This document shows positions 36,901 to 50,000 of a stretch of DNA of 64,000 bases, piece by piece; position 1 is the stretch's first letter; the number at the start of each line of letters is the position of its first letter. The stretch comes from Glandiceps talaboti (lineage: Eukaryota > Hemichordata > Enteropneusta > Spengelidae). Location of the stretch: assembly GCF_964340395.1 (NCBI RefSeq), contig NC_135562.1, forward strand, positions 23,406,173 through 23,470,172, given 5' to 3'. The notes beneath the pieces were generated by a model. That model saw nothing but the letters and a program-made list of their open reading frames with translations, was not told where the DNA came from and did not search any database. Made by a program: the position numbers and the translations under genes.

Positions 36901-37804
36901 ATGGCGAAAGAATCATATGAGGACGAGGTGTTGGCTCAGAATTTGGAGTGGTCTGATGACCATTACACACTCAGGCAATTCGTGGAGAAGTACGAGAACG
37001 ACTTGCCTCAGATACTGCAAGTACACGAAGGGGTATATGGCTCCAATGAGGATGATGTCTCGTTCTCAACTGGAGATGTTTGTAAAATACATGGCGTGCG
37101 TAGAGAATCCAAGATACTGGCAACAGTTCGAAAGCGACCAGGAAATAGCCTTGAAAAAATCACTATTCCGAGGGGTTTTAATGGTATGCTGGCTGTTATC
37201 CCGGATGGTCATATGGCGGTGAATCCCGAGAACGAATACAGCGTCGATGAACTGTTAGATCAATTTGAACTTCCCGTCAAAGCCAAATTCACGAATTATG
37301 ACCGAGATACACATGCAATGCTGCACGAACTGGGGGGAGCTGACACCATATTTAACTTAATGAGAGAAGTCCAGGAAACGTACGTTATTGGAAGTACCAA
37401 AGTGGATGGTGTCAGATATATGTGCATTATGACGTTAGATTATGACGATGTTGAATTCTTCGTTGCTGAAGACGACAGCGCCGATTACGAACTGATAGTA
37501 GACAAATTCAAATTACCAAATATCGAAGTTGGCAAAATGAACAACATGCCATACTTGGAGTACTATGAGAAACCAAAAGTTTACAAACAAGAAGCGTATA
37601 TTTATCAGAATTTCGATGCGCCAGGTACAATCGAAAAGAAGAAATGGCCCAGCCCAGGTCCAAAATTATCATCCAGAGATGAGAGTCATCGACAGAGTTT
37701 GCCTCCAACCTTGCAACCCCCACCCATTAATAGAAAATTGAAACCACCAAGTTTTCGTCCCTCAAGATCACAAACATCACCCCCTTCTCCTCCTGCACGA
37801 CCAC
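36901..37804 (+). CDS. CABIT-domain protein (THEMIS/GAREM-like), first coding exon
   Basis: The ATG at 36901 has a strong context (AACAACATGG); an in-frame ATG at 36853 is less likely. The exon encodes 301 residues plus one base and ends at a consensus donor (CCAC-GTAAGT, GT at 37805). Residues about 25-235 form one CABIT domain: LPQILQVHEG near 35, DVSFSTGDVCKIHGV near 52-66, a region with ITIPRGFNGMLAVIP near 87-101, then YSVDELLDQFELPVKAKF near 113-130 and a second beta-rich half to about 235. Residues 250-301 are Pro-, Ser- and Lys/Arg-rich with PPSFRP and PPSPPARP, candidate SH3-binding sites as in THEMIS and GAREM, which bind GRB2. Known family members act as cytoplasmic adaptors in antigen-receptor or growth-factor signalling; CABIT proteins also occur in invertebrates lacking lymphocytes. 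The role here is inferred only. Later exons are not visible before the window ends. Confidence 0.82.
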
Positions 37805-38399
37805 GTAAGTACCCACATTGATGTGTACAATTTCTTAAAAATCAAGTTGTCGACTTTGGCCAGATATGCAAACCTGATATATATGGACCTTTGGTCTTTT
37901 CAACGTAATTCAGACATAATATACGGAATTGATATAGGCTCATACAAATGTTCATACAAATTAGATATTTACGCCTAAGAAGATAAATATTGGCGACGCA
38001 TTTAGGTAGGATTCTCATGTTTTTGTTATGATTGGAGAATTTAAACCCCTCGGAACATATCGATTGTTCACCCATTAACGCTTCAGGTGAAAAATAACTC
38101 GCATTCAAACCAGCTCACAATGTTCAGACTTCGTAATGATTGAGCCACCGACTACAAGTCGTCAGAGCTGTTTTGCAGCTTTATCCCCCCCCCCCCCCCA
38201 TGACCTCAAAATGGAATGTAAACTTGATATTTTATGTTCGTGTACAATGTAATTAATCATAAACATTCATGCATTGACAATATGGTTCGTCGTGATGTGT
38301 GCCTTGAGCTCCACTAACAACAATTGAATTTTCGGTCATACTCTGTGTATATATATATATTGCAACAAATTAACTAATGCTTACAAATTAAGCTTGTCT
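37805..38399 (+). other. Intron start of the CABIT gene, no other feature
   Basis: The sequence follows the GTAAGT donor. It contains a poly(C) run (about 38187-38199) and a short (TA)n near 38350. Nothing else is supported. Confidence 0.5.
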
Positions 38400-39010
38400 A
38401 GTACTACTGCCAAGTAGTAGTATATTGGTCAATGAAGCCTTGATCTCAATATTAAGCTTATAATGATCTCATCAGTAATGTGCAAATTAGGTATAAAAAT
38501 GTGAATTCTGGTCAAAGATTTATCTCAAATGAGACTGAAACTTGGTGAGATGTTATGTGAGGTGTTATTCTGCAAATTTTCTTCAACATATTTTGACACA
38601 ATTGGCCCTAGCAACCATGACCACGCTCTTAGCAACAACCAAATGACAGTATAATTTGGTCAAATAACAACATCATCTGGTAGGCAAGTGAGTAAACATT
38701 CCATAGATATGCAAATATCCCTAGCAACCATGACTACACCCATAGCAACAGCCAAACAGTGGTGTATTTCACAAAGATAACCACGGGGATTAATAGACAA
38801 TTGAATAAACATTCAAAAAATGTATGTAAATTTGCCTAGCAACAAGACCACGCCCATAGCAACAGCCAACTTATAACATATTGCAAATATAACAGCAGGA
38901 ATTGATAGACAAATGAATAAACATTCAAAAAATGTATGCAAACGCCCATAGTAACAGCCAAATGATCACGTATATTGCATCAGGAATTCATAGACGAGTG
39001 AACAAAAAAA
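38400..39010 (+). mobile_element. Dispersed repeat with internal 90-115-bp units
   Basis: It shares long stretches with 56690-57240: GAGACTGAAACTTGGTGA, CAACATCATCTGGTAGGCAA, and a unit of about 112-115 bp marked by CCCATAGCAACAGCCAAA that recurs four times. The element is non-coding. It probably lies in the intron of the CABIT gene. Confidence 0.65.
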
Positions 39011-39539
39011 AAGGGGCTGTAAAAAATGCTAAAAATACACGAAAAACGTCATTTTTCACCCTTTGTATCCCATTTTAAAGCTTTTGATACATGTTGTTAC
39101 TCATGGCTATAGAATGACACTTTTTTTATTCGATATCACATCATTATAAAAAATTCTGTTGGTGGTTTTTCGACGTAGCAAGTATAGCTTGATAACAAGG
39201 TGTTGCCAGTGTAGCACTCATGTTTTTACCAAAATTTAGTTCTAAAAATTCATTTTAAAAAATGAAGATGGATATTGACAAAAACCACCGACAGAAGTTG
39301 GAAAATTTTATAAGGAATATATAACTGTCAATAAAAGAGTAAAACATCATGTAGTTTCCCAGATAGAAATGAAAGTATAAAAAATATTTAATTTTCATAT
39401 TTCATTAATCATAAAGAAACACAAAATAATAATACTCCTAAAACAATTATATCAAGAAGGATGTTTGCTGCAAGTTTGGTTGCAAAATCTTCATTCTGAC
39501 ATTTTTTATGATTTTTTTAATACAACAAAGAAATGGGGG
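39011..39539. other. Unassigned AT-rich sequence
   Basis: A palindromic pairing is visible between AATTCTGTTGGTGGTTTTT (about 39152-39171) and AAAACCACCGACAGAA (39281-39296), which may mark a small foldback element. No gene is seen. Confidence 0.3.
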
Positions 39540-39764
39540 AAAAATAGCCTTTACTGCTACCTTAAGTAGTTTTGGAATTACAGATTTTTGACAAAAAAGA
39601 CACATTTAGACCTTATTTGCATATCACTGGTACGATAATCATTTCATGAACAATTCTTTATCTAAACGCCTTTAAGAATGCTACCATTATATTTCACTCT
39701 ATTCTGCTCAGTAGTTCTGGAATTATTGATTTATGACCAAAAAGTCACACATTTTTTCCTTCCA
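39540..39764 (-). mobile_element. Dispersed repeat fragment, minus orientation
   Basis: Read on the minus strand it resembles 56430-56720 and the minus copy at 43790-44060 (phrases for AATTCCAGAACTACTGAGCAG and GAATTGTTCATGA). It abuts the next element head to head. Confidence 0.5.
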
Positions 39765-40100
39765 TAAGGAAAGATATATAAGAAGGCATGAAAAGTCTGG
39801 TTTGTGTGTGTATGTGTCTGTATCACCATTTTCGGAAAAAACGGCTGCATCAATTCGAACAAAATTTGATAGACATGTTTCTTAGGGTAATGGCAAGAAC
39901 TGATTAGGTTTTGATGAAAATCCCATGAATATTAATAACAATTTGAGTAATTAATCGATTGTTCGTCTGGTCGCACATGCGCTTCGTGTCGCAAGTGCGC
40001 CACCAACGTTGATGTAAGGTAAACCATGAAGCTACGGTAAGCTGCTCTACACTGAGAAAGACTCTGTTTGTTAGGGGTTTCATGCCAACCTTGTCAGTGA
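39757..40100 (+). mobile_element. Dispersed hairpin-plus-microsatellite element, copy 2
   Basis: The hairpin TTTCCTTCC-ATA-AGGAAAGA is followed by a TGTGTG-rich run and the body AACGGCTGCATCAATTCG, GGTAATGGCA, GAGTAATTAATCGATT and CTGAGAAAGACTCTGTTT, in the same order as 14471-15010 but without the foldback insert. Confidence 0.65.
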
Positions 40101-41854
40101 TATTCAAAGCATTGGGTAAGTAATCATACATATTATTTACAGCTTTGCATGTTTTGATCATGACTTTTGTTTGAACTAAAAGGTCAGATGGAGACTATTA
40201 TGTTAGAATGCTAGAAATCACTGACCATTTTCGGCATTCACCAGGCCGGGCTTGGGAGAAGTTCATATAATACCTCACCATGTGAGGCATGCCATTTTGA
40301 TCTCTCAAATCAAATACATTTGAAATGGATTACTTTCCATTTATTACAATAGGAAGTGTTGCCATACGGTTGTAGTATAAGTAATAAATGTCATATAAAA
40401 TCAAAGTTCATTATTTTCCAAGCTGGATTGTTCTTTTACTTGACAGATAACTAACGTTATGTGTGATAGAAGAACAATTATTGTTTAGTCTACTGTGATG
40501 TGTGTGGCACCTTTTGCTTTCCGAAGTCCACACTGAGGTTGTCATCCAGATCAAAAATTTAGTAAGCAAGTGTCTCCAATTACCCCAAAAATGTTAACAG
40601 TTGGTAGAGGTAGCATAAGTTGATTAAGATTACCAAAACCAGATGTGTCCAAAAAAACGTAGTATACGGACAGTAGCTGCAATAATTGTAGCGTTTGCTT
40701 TGATTTTGAGGGCTATTTCATCCGTTTTTGTGCCTTTTTTTTATCCGATGTTTACCCCGAATGAAACGCTACAAAACGTCAGCAAGATGTCAGCGTATTG
40801 GCTGTTTCAAAATGCTGCATATGCGTTGCTACATTTGTCAATTTTGACGGAATTGGGGTACCTCTGAACACTTCTTGTGTCTTGAAGGCTCCGTAATTAA
40901 TGTTGGTGTTAGGAAATGTCAGATTTTTTTGGCACGTACCCAACTTTGCGATTCTGATCTGATTTTTTTTCTTCTTCATGTTTCATCTTCAAATGAGTGT
41001 ACTGCATACTTTGATGTACTCTCAACCATCATGATCGAATCTCCTTTCATATGTAAATGCATAGTGCAATACACAACCAACTTTCACTGTACATTATTTT
41101 TCTACATTGTCGCCAGTCTCTGGCAAACAATATCATATCAACCAAAATTTGTTCTAACTGAAAAAGTTGTTCTCAAACGCCATTTATTATCTTTCAAAAC
41201 TGAGTTTCCACAACTATATGTAATTACGCAAATAGGTCATTGTGCCCTAAAGCTTGAATGACCAAAATCAATCAAATAAACATACACACATACATACATA
41301 CATACATACATACATACATACACAATTTAGTTTGATTAGAAATTGGTTGGATGTCAAATTCTTACAACTTTCATATAATATATGTAATTGTTTCAACTTT
41401 TATTGATATAAACAAAGAATAACAATCCAAGATGCTTTGTTTCAAGCCATGATCTCAATATCTAACACTTTTTTCTTTTTTCTTTTCTTTTTTGGGATGT
41501 CATGGATTCCCCTTGACCAACTGAAGATATCCAGGTGGAGAGGAAGACAACTGCAACAGACATTCCTACATTCATTATTACCCTTACAAACCAACACTTG
41601 CATCCTTACTGATACAACAGACATTCAAACACATTACAGTCATTAACTTTACCAACAAACACTAATATCAGAGTTAATACACTTGTACAACACTCACTCA
41701 TATACTCACCAACCCTTCAAACAAACACTAACATATTTACTCCAGAAGGAGAAATCCCACTGACGGGAATTAGTTGAGATTTGATCAACTGGAAAAAAAA
41801 AATGACTAAGGCAGAGAATCAAAGGCAAAAACCAAAGGCAAACAAGATATATTA
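40101..41854. other. Unique AT-rich sequence with no supported gene
   Basis: It includes a half-arm of the 35144 MITE at about 40674-40760, a (CATA)n microsatellite at about 41281-41321, and a T/C-rich tract at 41468-41493. Short open frames show no recognisable motifs. Confidence 0.45.
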
Positions 41855-43300
41855 TCAGAAGGCAATATCCAGAGACTGTAACACATAACAATTGCCAGAA
41901 GGCAGAAATAAAAAGCAATTGTCAGACGGCAATATCCAGAGACTGTAACACATAACAATTGTCAGAAGGCAGACAAAACAAAAAAGAATTGTCAGAAGGC
42001 AATATCCAGAGACTGTAACACATAACAATTGCCAGAAGGCAGAAATAAAAAGCAATTGTCAGAAGGTAATATCCAGAGACTGTAACACATAACAATTGTC
42101 AGAAGGCAGAAATAAAAAGCAATTGTCAGAAGGCAATATCCAGAGACTGTAACACATAACAATTGCCAGAAGGCAGAAATAAAAAGCAATTGTCAGAAGG
42201 CAATATCCAGAGACTGTAACACATAACAATTGTCAGAAGGCAGAAATAAAAAGCAATTGTCAGACGGCAATATCCAGAGACTGTAACACATAACAATTGC
42301 CAGAAGGCAGACAAAACAAAAAAGAATTGTCAGAAGGCAATATCCAGAGACTGTAACACATAACAATTGCCAGAAGGCAGACAAAACAAAAAAGAATTGT
42401 CAGAAGGCAATATCCAGAGACTGTAACACATAAAAATTGCCAGAAGGCAGAAATAAAAAGCAATTGTCAGACGGCAATATCCAGAGACTGTAACACATAA
42501 CAATTGTCAGAAGGCAGACAAAACAAAAAAGAATTGTCAGAAGGCAATATCCAGAGACTGTAACACATAACAATTGTCAGAAGGCAATATCCAGAGACTG
42601 TAACACATAACAATTGTCAGAAGGTAATATCCAGAGACTGTAACACATAACAATTGTCAGAAGGCAGAAATAAAAAGCAATTGTCAGACGGCAATATCCA
42701 GAGACTGTAACACATAACAATTGTCAGAAGGCAGACAAAACAAAAAAGAATTGTCAGAAGGCAATATCCAGAGACTGTAACACATAACAATTGTCAGAAG
42801 GCAGAAATAAAAAAGAATTGTCAGAAGGCAATATCCAGAGACTGTAACACATAACAATTGTCAGAAGGCAGAAATAAAAAACAATTGTCAGAAGGCAATA
42901 TCCAGAGACTGTAACACATAACAATTGTCAGAAGGCAGAAATAAAAAGAATTGTCAGAAGGCAATATCCAGAGACTGTAACACATAACAATTGCCAGAAG
43001 GCAGAAATAAAAAGCAATTGTCAGACGGCAATATCCAGAGACTGTAACACATAACAATTGTCAGAAGGCAGAAATAAAAAGAATTGTCAGACGGCAATAT
43101 CCAGAGACTGTAACACATAACAATTGTCAGAAGGCAGAAATAAAAAGAATTGTCAGACGGCAATATCCAGAGACTGTAACACATAACAATTGTCAGAAGG
43201 CAGAAATAAAAAGAATTGTCAGAAGGCAATATCCAGAGACTGTAACACATAACAATTGCCAGAAGGCACACAAAACAAAAAAGCAATTGTCAGAAACCAA
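41855..43300. repeat. 67-bp tandem repeat array, about 21 copies
   Basis: Each unit has two half-units that share CAATTG(T/C)CAGAAGGC. One continues AATATCCAGAGACTGTAACA and the other AGAAATAAAAAG or AGACAAAACAAAAAAG. Around 42560-42660 the second half is missing in consecutive units, giving shorter copies. Minus-strand frames with WILPSDN-like repeats are artefacts. Confidence 0.95.
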
Positions 43301-43789
43301 CATTACCACTTAAAAATTGTCCAAAACAAGAAAATAAATAAATACTGACAGAATAATAGCAAAACTCCTCAATTACAAACAAATACACCTCAACAATACC
43401 CTCCTCCTGTCATAAAGCATACAATACTAAAACTCTTTCGAGCCCAGAATCATACAAACAAACAAAGATATTACTAAACTAGTTCAGAGGCCACAATATG
43501 ATATACTACCCTGTTAAAAAACAAAGCAAGATATCAAATATATATCAAATTACTGAACGAAACAAAAAATATGAAAGTTAAAAAAAGGAGCATTAAATGC
43601 AAAAGTGAAAAGAAAAAACTTCAAACAACCACAACAGAAAACAAAAACAAATGAAATAATGACAACACACAAAACTATTTACATCATGATCTTGGCAATT
43701 AACAATAAATGAGGAAAAATAACTAATTGCACATGTTCTATTGTATTCCAACAAATCTCTATAAAAACAAGAATATCAAAACTTTGCCC
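43301..43789. other. A-rich unique sequence
   Basis: A-rich on the + strand with no recognisable gene or repeat. Confidence 0.4.
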
Positions 43790-44060
43790 TTACGGAAGGC
43801 ATTCAGTTTAAATCTGGTTACCCTAGTTTTCATATCACTGATGAGATCATCATGTCATGAACAATTCTTATCTAACCACTCCTATGAATTTTCCCACCAA
43901 ATATCAGACCGATCTGAAAAGTGGCTTGGGAGTTCAAGTTTTTTGACCAAAAATGACAAATTACACACCTGTATTGAAAGCATTTTACTTTGAACAATTT
44001 CCCAACTAGACACCAGAAGTAGTGTCCCCACCAAATATCAAGGCAGTCAGTAGGTATTCC
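43790..44060 (-). mobile_element. Dispersed repeat fragment, minus orientation, abutting the 33-bp satellite
   Basis: On the minus strand it carries GATATTTGGTGGG, GTGTCTAGTTGGGAAATT and GACATGATGAT, which match the + copy at 56360-56560. It ends near CCTTCCGTAAGGGC (complement at about 43785-43798), the same hairpin-type terminus as other copies. The satellite begins only about 15 bp beyond its other end. Confidence 0.6.
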
Positions 44061-44074
44061 AAGTGAAAATTAAA

Positions 44075-47000
44075 TTTAACCAAATAATAATGAAATCGTG
44101 ACCAAATAGGAATGAAAAAAGAATGAAATCACGACCAAATATGAATGAAATCATGACCAAATAAGAGTGAAATACGAATGAAATCATGACCAAATAATAA
44201 TGGAATAAGAATGAAATCATGACCAAATAATAATGAAATAAGAATGAAATCATGACCAAATAATAATGGAATAAGAATGAAATCATGACCAAATAATAAT
44301 GGAATAAGAATGAAATCATGTCCAAATAATAAAGTAATAAGAATGAAATCATAACCAAATAAAAATGGAATAAGAATGAAATCATGACTAAATAAAAATG
44401 GAATAAGAATGAAATCATGACCAAATAATAATGGAATAAGAATGAAATCATGTCCAAATAATAAAGTAATAAGAATGAAATCATGTCCAAATAATAAAGT
44501 AATAAGAATGAAATCATGTCCAAATAATAATGGAATAAGAATGAAATCATGACCAAATAAAAATGGAATAAGAATGAAATCATGACCAAATAAAAATGGA
44601 ATAAGAATGAAATCATGACCAAATAATAAAGTAATAAGAATGAAATCATGACCAAATAAGAATGGAATAAGAATGAAATCATGACCAAATAAGAATGGAA
44701 TAAGAATGAAATCATGACCAAATAATAATGAAATAAGAATGAAATCATGACCAAATAATAATGGAATAAGAATGAAATCATGACCAAATAATAATGGAAT
44801 AAGAATGAAATCATGACCAAATAAGAATGGAATAAGAATGAAATCATGACCAAATAAAAATGGAATAAGAATGAAATCATGACTAAATAAAAATGGAATA
44901 AGAATGAAATCATGACCAAATAATAATGGAATAAGAATGAAATCATGTCCAAATAATAAAGTAATAAGAATGAAATCATGTCCAAATAATAAAGTAATAA
45001 GAATGAAATCATGACTAAATAAAAATGGAATAAGAATGAAATCATGACCAAATAATAATGGAATAAGAATGAAATCATGTCCAAATAATAAAGTAATAAG
45101 AATGAAATCATGTCCAAATAATAAAGTAATAAGAATGAAATCATGTCCAAATAATAATGGAATAAGAATGAAATCATGACCAAATAAAAATGGAATAAGA
45201 ATGAAATCATGACCAAATAAAAATGGAATAAGAATGAAATCATGACCAAATAATAAAGTAATAAGAATGAAATCATGACCAAATAAGAATGGAATAAGAA
45301 TGAAATCATGACCAAATAAGAATGGAATAAGAATGAAATCATGACCAAATAATAATGAAATAAGAATGAAATCATGACCAAATAATAATGGAATAAGAAT
45401 GAAATCATGACCAAATAATAATGGAATAAGAATGAAATCATGACCAAATAAGAATGGAATAAGAATGAAATCATGACCAAATAAAAATGGAATAAGAATG
45501 AAATCATGACCAAATAAGAATGAAATAAGAATGAAATCATAACCAAATAATAATGGAATAAGAATGAAATCATGACCAAATAATAAAGTAATAAGAATGA
45601 AATCATGACCAAATAAGAATGGAATAAGAATGAAATCATGACCAAATAATAATGGAATAAGAATGAAATCATGACCAAATAATAAAGTAATAAGAATGAA
45701 TCATGACCAAATAATAATGAAATAAGAATGAAATCATGACCAAATAATAATGGAATAAGAATGAAATCATGTCCAAATAATAAAGTAATAAGAATGAAAT
45801 CATGACTAAATAAGAATGAAATAAGAATGAAATCATGACCAAATAATAATGGAATAAGAATGAAATCATGACCAAATAATAATGGAATAAGAATGAAATC
45901 ATGACCAAATAATAATGGAATAAGAATGAAATCATGACCAAATAATAATGAAATAAGAATGAAATCATGACCAAATAATGATGGAATAAGAATGAAATCA
46001 TGTCCAAATAATAAAGTAATAAGAATGAAATCATGACTAAATAAGAATGAAATAAGAATGAAATCATGACCAAATAATAATGGAATAAGAATGAAATCAT
46101 GTCCAAATAATAAAGTAATAAGAATGAAATCATGACCAAATAAGAATGGAATAAGAATGAAATCATGACCAAATAATAATGGAATAAGAATGAAATCATG
46201 ACCAAATAATAAAGTAATAAGAATGAAATCATGACCAAATAAGAATGGAATAAGAATGAAATCATGACCAAATAATAATGGAATAAGAATGAAATCATGA
46301 CCAAATAATAAAGTAATAAGAATGAAATCGTGACCAAATAATAATGAAATAAGAATGAAATCATGACCAAATAAGAATGGAATAAGAATGAAATCATGAC
46401 CAAATAATAAAGTAATAAGAATGAAATCATGACTAAATAATAAAGTAATAAGAATGAAATCATAACCAAATAATAAAGTAATAAGAATGAAATCATGACC
46501 AAATAATAATGAAATAAGAATGAAATCATGACCAAATAATAATGGAATAAGAATGAAATCATGACCAAATAATAAAGTAATAAGAATGAAATCATGACTA
46601 AATAATAAAGTAATAAGAATGAAATCATAACCAAATAATAAAGTATTAAGAATGAAATCATGACCAAATAAGAATGAAATCATGTCCAAATAATAAAGGA
46701 ATAAGAATGAAATCATGACCAAATAATAAAGTAATAAGAATGAAATCATAACCAAATAATAAAGTAATAAGAATGAAATCATGACCAAATAAGAATGAAA
46801 TCATGACCAAATAATAAAGGAATAAGAATGAAATCATAACCAAATAATAAAGTAATAAGAATGAAATCATGACCAAATAAGAATGAAATCATGACTAAAT
46901 AATAAAGTAATAAGAATGAAATCATAACCAAATAATAAAGTAATAAGAATGAAATCATGACCAAATAAGAATGAAATCATGACCAAATAATAAAGGAATA

Positions 47001-50000
47001 AGAATGAAATCATAACCAAATAATAAAGTAATAAGAATGAAATCATAACCAAATAATAAAGTAATAAGAATGAAATCATAACCAAATAATAATGGAATAA
47101 GAATGAAATCATGACCAAATAATAATGAAATAAGAATGAAATCATGACCAAATAATAATGAAATAAGAATGAAATCATGACCAAATAATAAAGGAATAAG
47201 AATGAAATCATGACCAAATAATAATGGAATAAGAATGAAATCATGACCAAATAATAAAGTAATAAGAATGAAATCATGACCAAATAATAAAGGAATAAGA
47301 ATGAAATCATGACCAAATAATAATGAAATAAGAATGAAATCATGACCAAATAATAATGGAATAAGAATGAAATCATGACTAAATAAAAATGAAATAAGAA
47401 TGAAATCATGACCAAATAATAAAGGAATAAGAATGAAATCATAACCAAATAATGATGGAATAAGAATGAAATCATGACTAAATAAAAATGGAATAAGAAT
47501 GAAATCATAACCAAATAATGATGGAATAAGAATGAAATCATGACCAAATAATAATGGAATAAGAATGAAATCATGACCAAATAATAATGGAATAAGAATG
47601 AAATCATGTCCAAATAATAAAGTAATAAGAATGAAATCATGACCAAATAAAAATGGAATAAGAATGAAATCATGACCAAATAATAATGAAATAAGAATGA
47701 AATCATGTCCAAATAATAATGGAATAAGAATGAAATCATGTCCAAGTAATAAAGTAATAAGAATGAAATCATGACCAAATAAAAATGGAATAAGAATGAA
47801 ATCATAACCAAATAATGATGGAATAAGAATGAAATCATGACTAAATAATAAAGTAATAAGAATGAAATCATGACTAAATAAGAATGAAATAAGAATGAAA
47901 TCATGACCAAATAATAATGGCATAAGAATGAAATCATGTCCAAATAATAAAGTAATAAGAATGAAATCATGACCAAATAAGAATGGAATAAGAATGAAAT
48001 CATGACCAAATAATAATGGAATAAGAATGAAATCATGACCAAATAATAAAGTAATAAGAATGAAATCATGACCAAATAAGAATGGAATAAGAATGAAATC
48101 ATGACCAAATAATAATGGAATAAGAATGAAATCATGACCAAATAATAAAGTAATAAGAATGAAATCATGACTAAATAATAATGGAATAAGAATGAAATCA
48201 TGACCAAATAAGAATGGAATAAGAATGAAATCATGACCAAATAAGAATGGAATAAGAATGAAATCATGACCAAATAATAATGAAATAAGAATGAAATCAT
48301 GACCAAATAATAATGGAATAAGAATGAAATCATGACCAAATAATAATGGAATAAGAATGAAATCATGACCAAATAAGAATGGAATAAGAATGAAATCATG
48401 ACCAAATAAAAATGGAATAAGAATGAAATCATGACCAAATAAGAATGAAATAAGAATGAAATCATAACCAAATAATAATGGAATAAGAATGAAATCATGA
48501 CCAAATAATAAAGTAATAAGAATGAAATCATGACCAAATAAGAATGGAATAAGAATGAAATCATGACCAAATAATAATGGAATAAGAATGAAATCATGAC
48601 CAAATAATAAAGTAATAAGAATGAATCATGACCAAATAATAATGAAATAAGAATGAAATCATGACCAAATAATAATGGAATAAGAATGAAATCATGTCCA
48701 AATAATAAAGTAATAAGAATGAAATCATGACTAAATAAGAATGAAATAAGAATGAAATCATGACCAAATAATAATGGAATAAGAATGAAATCATGACCAA
48801 ATAATAATGGAATAAGAATGAAATCATGACCAAATAATAATGGAATAAGAATGAAATCATGACCAAATAATAATGAAATAAGAATGAAATCATGACCAAA
48901 TAATGATGGAATAAGAATGAAATCATGTCCAAATAATAAAGTAATAAGAATGAAATCATGACTAAATAAGAATGAAATAAGAATGAAATCATGACCAAAT
49001 AATAATGGAATAAGAATGAAATCATGTCCAAATAATAAAGTAATAAGAATGAAATCATGACCAAATAAGAATGGAATAAGAATGAAATCATGACCAAATA
49101 ATAATGGAATAAGAATGAAATCATGACCAAATAATAAAGTAATAAGAATGAAATCATGACCAAATAAGAATGGAATAAGAATGAAATCATGACCAAATAA
49201 TAATGGAATAAGAATGAAATCATGACCAAATAATAAAGTAATAAGAATGAAATCGTGACCAAATAATAATGAAATAAGAATGAAATCATGACCAAATAAG
49301 AATGGAATAAGAATGAAATCATGACCAAATAATAAAGTAATAAGAATGAAATCATGACTAAATAATAAAGTAATAAGAATGAAATCATAACCAAATAATA
49401 AAGTAATAAGAATGAAATCATGACCAAATAATAATGAAATAAGAATGAAATCATGACCAAATAATAAAGGAATAAGAATGAAATCATGACCAAATAATAA
49501 AGTAATAAGAATGAAATCATAACCAAATAATAATGAAATAAGAATGAAATCATGACCAAATAATAATGGAATAAGAATGAAATCATGACCAAATAATAAA
49601 GGAATAAGAATGAAATCATGACCAAATAATAATGGAATAAGAATGAAATCATGACCAAATAATAAAGGAATAAGAATGAAATCATGACCAAATAATAATG
49701 GAATAAGAATGAAATCATGACCAAATAATAATGAAATAAGAATGAAATCATGACCAAATAATAAAGGAATAAGAATGAAATCATGACCAAATAATAAAGT
49801 AATAAGAATGAAATCATAACCAAATAATAATGAAATAAGAATGAAATCATGACCAAATAATAAAGGAATAAGAATGAAATCATGACCAAATAATAAAGTA
49901 ATAAGAATGAAATCATAACCAAATAATAATGAAATAAGAATGAAATCATGACCAAATAATAATGGAATAAGAATGAAATCATGACCAAATAATAAAGGAA

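Noticed and set aside
40643-40867. 74-codon frame on + with a hydrophobic segment
   Set aside because: It overlaps a half-arm of the foldback MITE found at 35144, so it is likely repeat sequence rather than a gene.
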